Part shown: piece by piece, positions 5,571 through 5,887 of the stretch
Layout: each line of letters starts with the position of its first letter
Numbering within the stretch: position 1 is the first letter of the stretch
DNA from: Planctomycetaceae bacterium
GTDB taxonomy: Bacteria > Planctomycetota > Planctomycetia > Pirellulales > JAEUIK01
Length of the DNA: 5,887 bases
Direction of reading: 5' to 3'
Assembly (NCBI GenBank): GCA_016793185.1
Contig: JAEUIK010000513.1
Location: forward strand, 1 to 5,887
Position numbers and translations under genes: made by a program
Notes under the pieces: model-generated
Database searches by the model: none
Told to the model about the DNA's origin: nothing
Seen by the model: only the letters and a program-made list of their open reading frames with translations

Positions 5571-5624
5571 GGCAGTCGAGCGGAGGCCACGGCCGATAAA
5601 CCCCGCGACGTCTCCGACTGCCGG
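5569..5624. repeat. 10-bp perfect inverted repeat in the leader region of the exported-protein gene
   Basis: CCGGCAGTCG (5569-5578) and CGACTGCCGG (5615-5624) are exact reverse complements separated by 36 nt. In RNA this would give a large stem-loop ending about 60 nt before ATG 5686. It could be a 5' leader structure of that gene, a 3'-end hairpin of the sulfur transcript (167 nt past its stop, no T-run), or a protein-binding dyad. It shares two bases with the neighbouring inverted repeat. Confidence 0.55.
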
Positions 5625-5672
5625 TTGGGGCGTCACCATCCAATCCTCAGGGGTGGCTGCGGACGGCAAAGC

Positions 5673-5676
5673 GAGG
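5673..5676 (+). promoter_or_regulatory. ribosome binding site of the right-edge gene
   Basis: GAGG lies 9 nt before ATG 5686, at standard spacing, and supports that start. Confidence 0.6.
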
Positions 5677-5685
5677 CGGCACAGA

Positions 5686-5887
5686 ATGAAGCGTGTACTA
5701 CTCTCGACCATGACCTGGGTTTTCGCCGCGGCACTGCTGCTGCTCGCGGCGGCGCCTGCGCCGGCCCAGGACGACGAGGGCCCCGCCCTGGCCCGTGCCG
5801 CCAAGGTCAGCTCCCGCAAGTCGCGGCAACCGCGGGTCGAATCCGATCCTCCGCCGCCAGGGCCGATCGAGTTTGGAAACTGGGGCG
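5686..5887 (+). CDS. N-terminus of an exported protein of unknown function (partial)
   Basis: 67 complete codons are visible before the window ends. Residues 1-27 form a clear signal peptide: Lys2-Arg3, a hydrophobic core with AAALLLLAAA (14-23) and a cleavage site A-P-A before Gln28. The mature start is acidic (QDDEG), followed by a basic stretch (KVSSRKSRQPR, 40-50) and a Pro-rich linker (DPPPPGP, 54-60) leading to IEFGNWG. I do not recognise the family from this much. The protein is exported from the cytoplasm and the linker suggests a folded domain further on. It begins 283 bp after the second sulfur gene on the same strand, with an inverted repeat in between, so it is more likely a separate transcript than a member of a sulfur operon. 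The minus-strand frame over the same stretch is judged a shadow. Confidence 0.75.
   Translation, partial: MKRVLLSTMTWVFAAALLLLAAAPAPAQDDEGPALARAAKVSSRKSRQPRVESDPPPPGPIEFGNWG

Noticed and set aside
5508..5819. A 103-codon minus-strand frame overlapping the right-edge gene
   Set aside because: Its first third is antisense to a clear signal peptide with a ribosome binding site, and the rest crosses the inverted repeats; no ribosome site or family resemblance was seen.

Overview
This GC-rich window, with G or C in most third codon positions, looks like chromosomal DNA of a planctomycete, probably of the Pirellula/Blastopirellula kind. The grounds are family resemblance from memory: a secreted HEAT-like protein of a style common in that group, a glycine-zipper lipoprotein with a Pro/Tyr-rich tail, and a plant-like cystathionine gamma-synthase. 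No search could be run, so the taxonomy is inference.

Layout. The left third is read on the minus strand: a HEAT-like exported protein (926-2095) followed by a glycine-zipper lipoprotein (38-682). A good sigma70-type promoter sits inside the 243-bp gap before the lipoprotein, so that gene has its own transcript and a start at 682. A ten-codon remnant of a plus-strand gene may end at position 34. From 2096 to 2876 lies a 781-bp divergent intergenic region without a believable gene. Its right half holds a structured element: a symmetrical hairpin (2563-2597), then a second hairpin (2619-2645) followed directly by TTCTTTTTTT. That is an intrinsic terminator in the plus direction, about 220 bp before the next gene, so it marks either a small RNA of roughly 90-140 nt or a leader/attenuator for the sulfur genes. 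Closer to that gene is an 18-bp tandem repeat with a degenerate third copy across the start codon.

The right half carries two consecutive plus-strand genes of the Cys/Met-metabolism PLP enzyme family (fold type I): 2877-4082, which resembles plant-type cystathionine gamma-synthase, and 4257-5402, which resembles cystathionine gamma-lyase/synthase but has a valine where those enzymes usually carry a glutamate. Together they could form a trans-sulfuration module: the first would join cysteine to an activated homoserine to make cystathionine, and the second would cleave cystathionine (or a related sulfur amino acid). Whether the pair runs toward methionine or toward cysteine cannot be decided from sequence alone.

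After a 283-bp gap containing two abutting inverted repeats, a new plus-strand gene for an exported protein of unknown function starts at 5686 and runs off the right edge. I found no mobile element, CRISPR array, tRNA or rRNA. The most interesting object is the terminated structured RNA element upstream of the sulfur genes.
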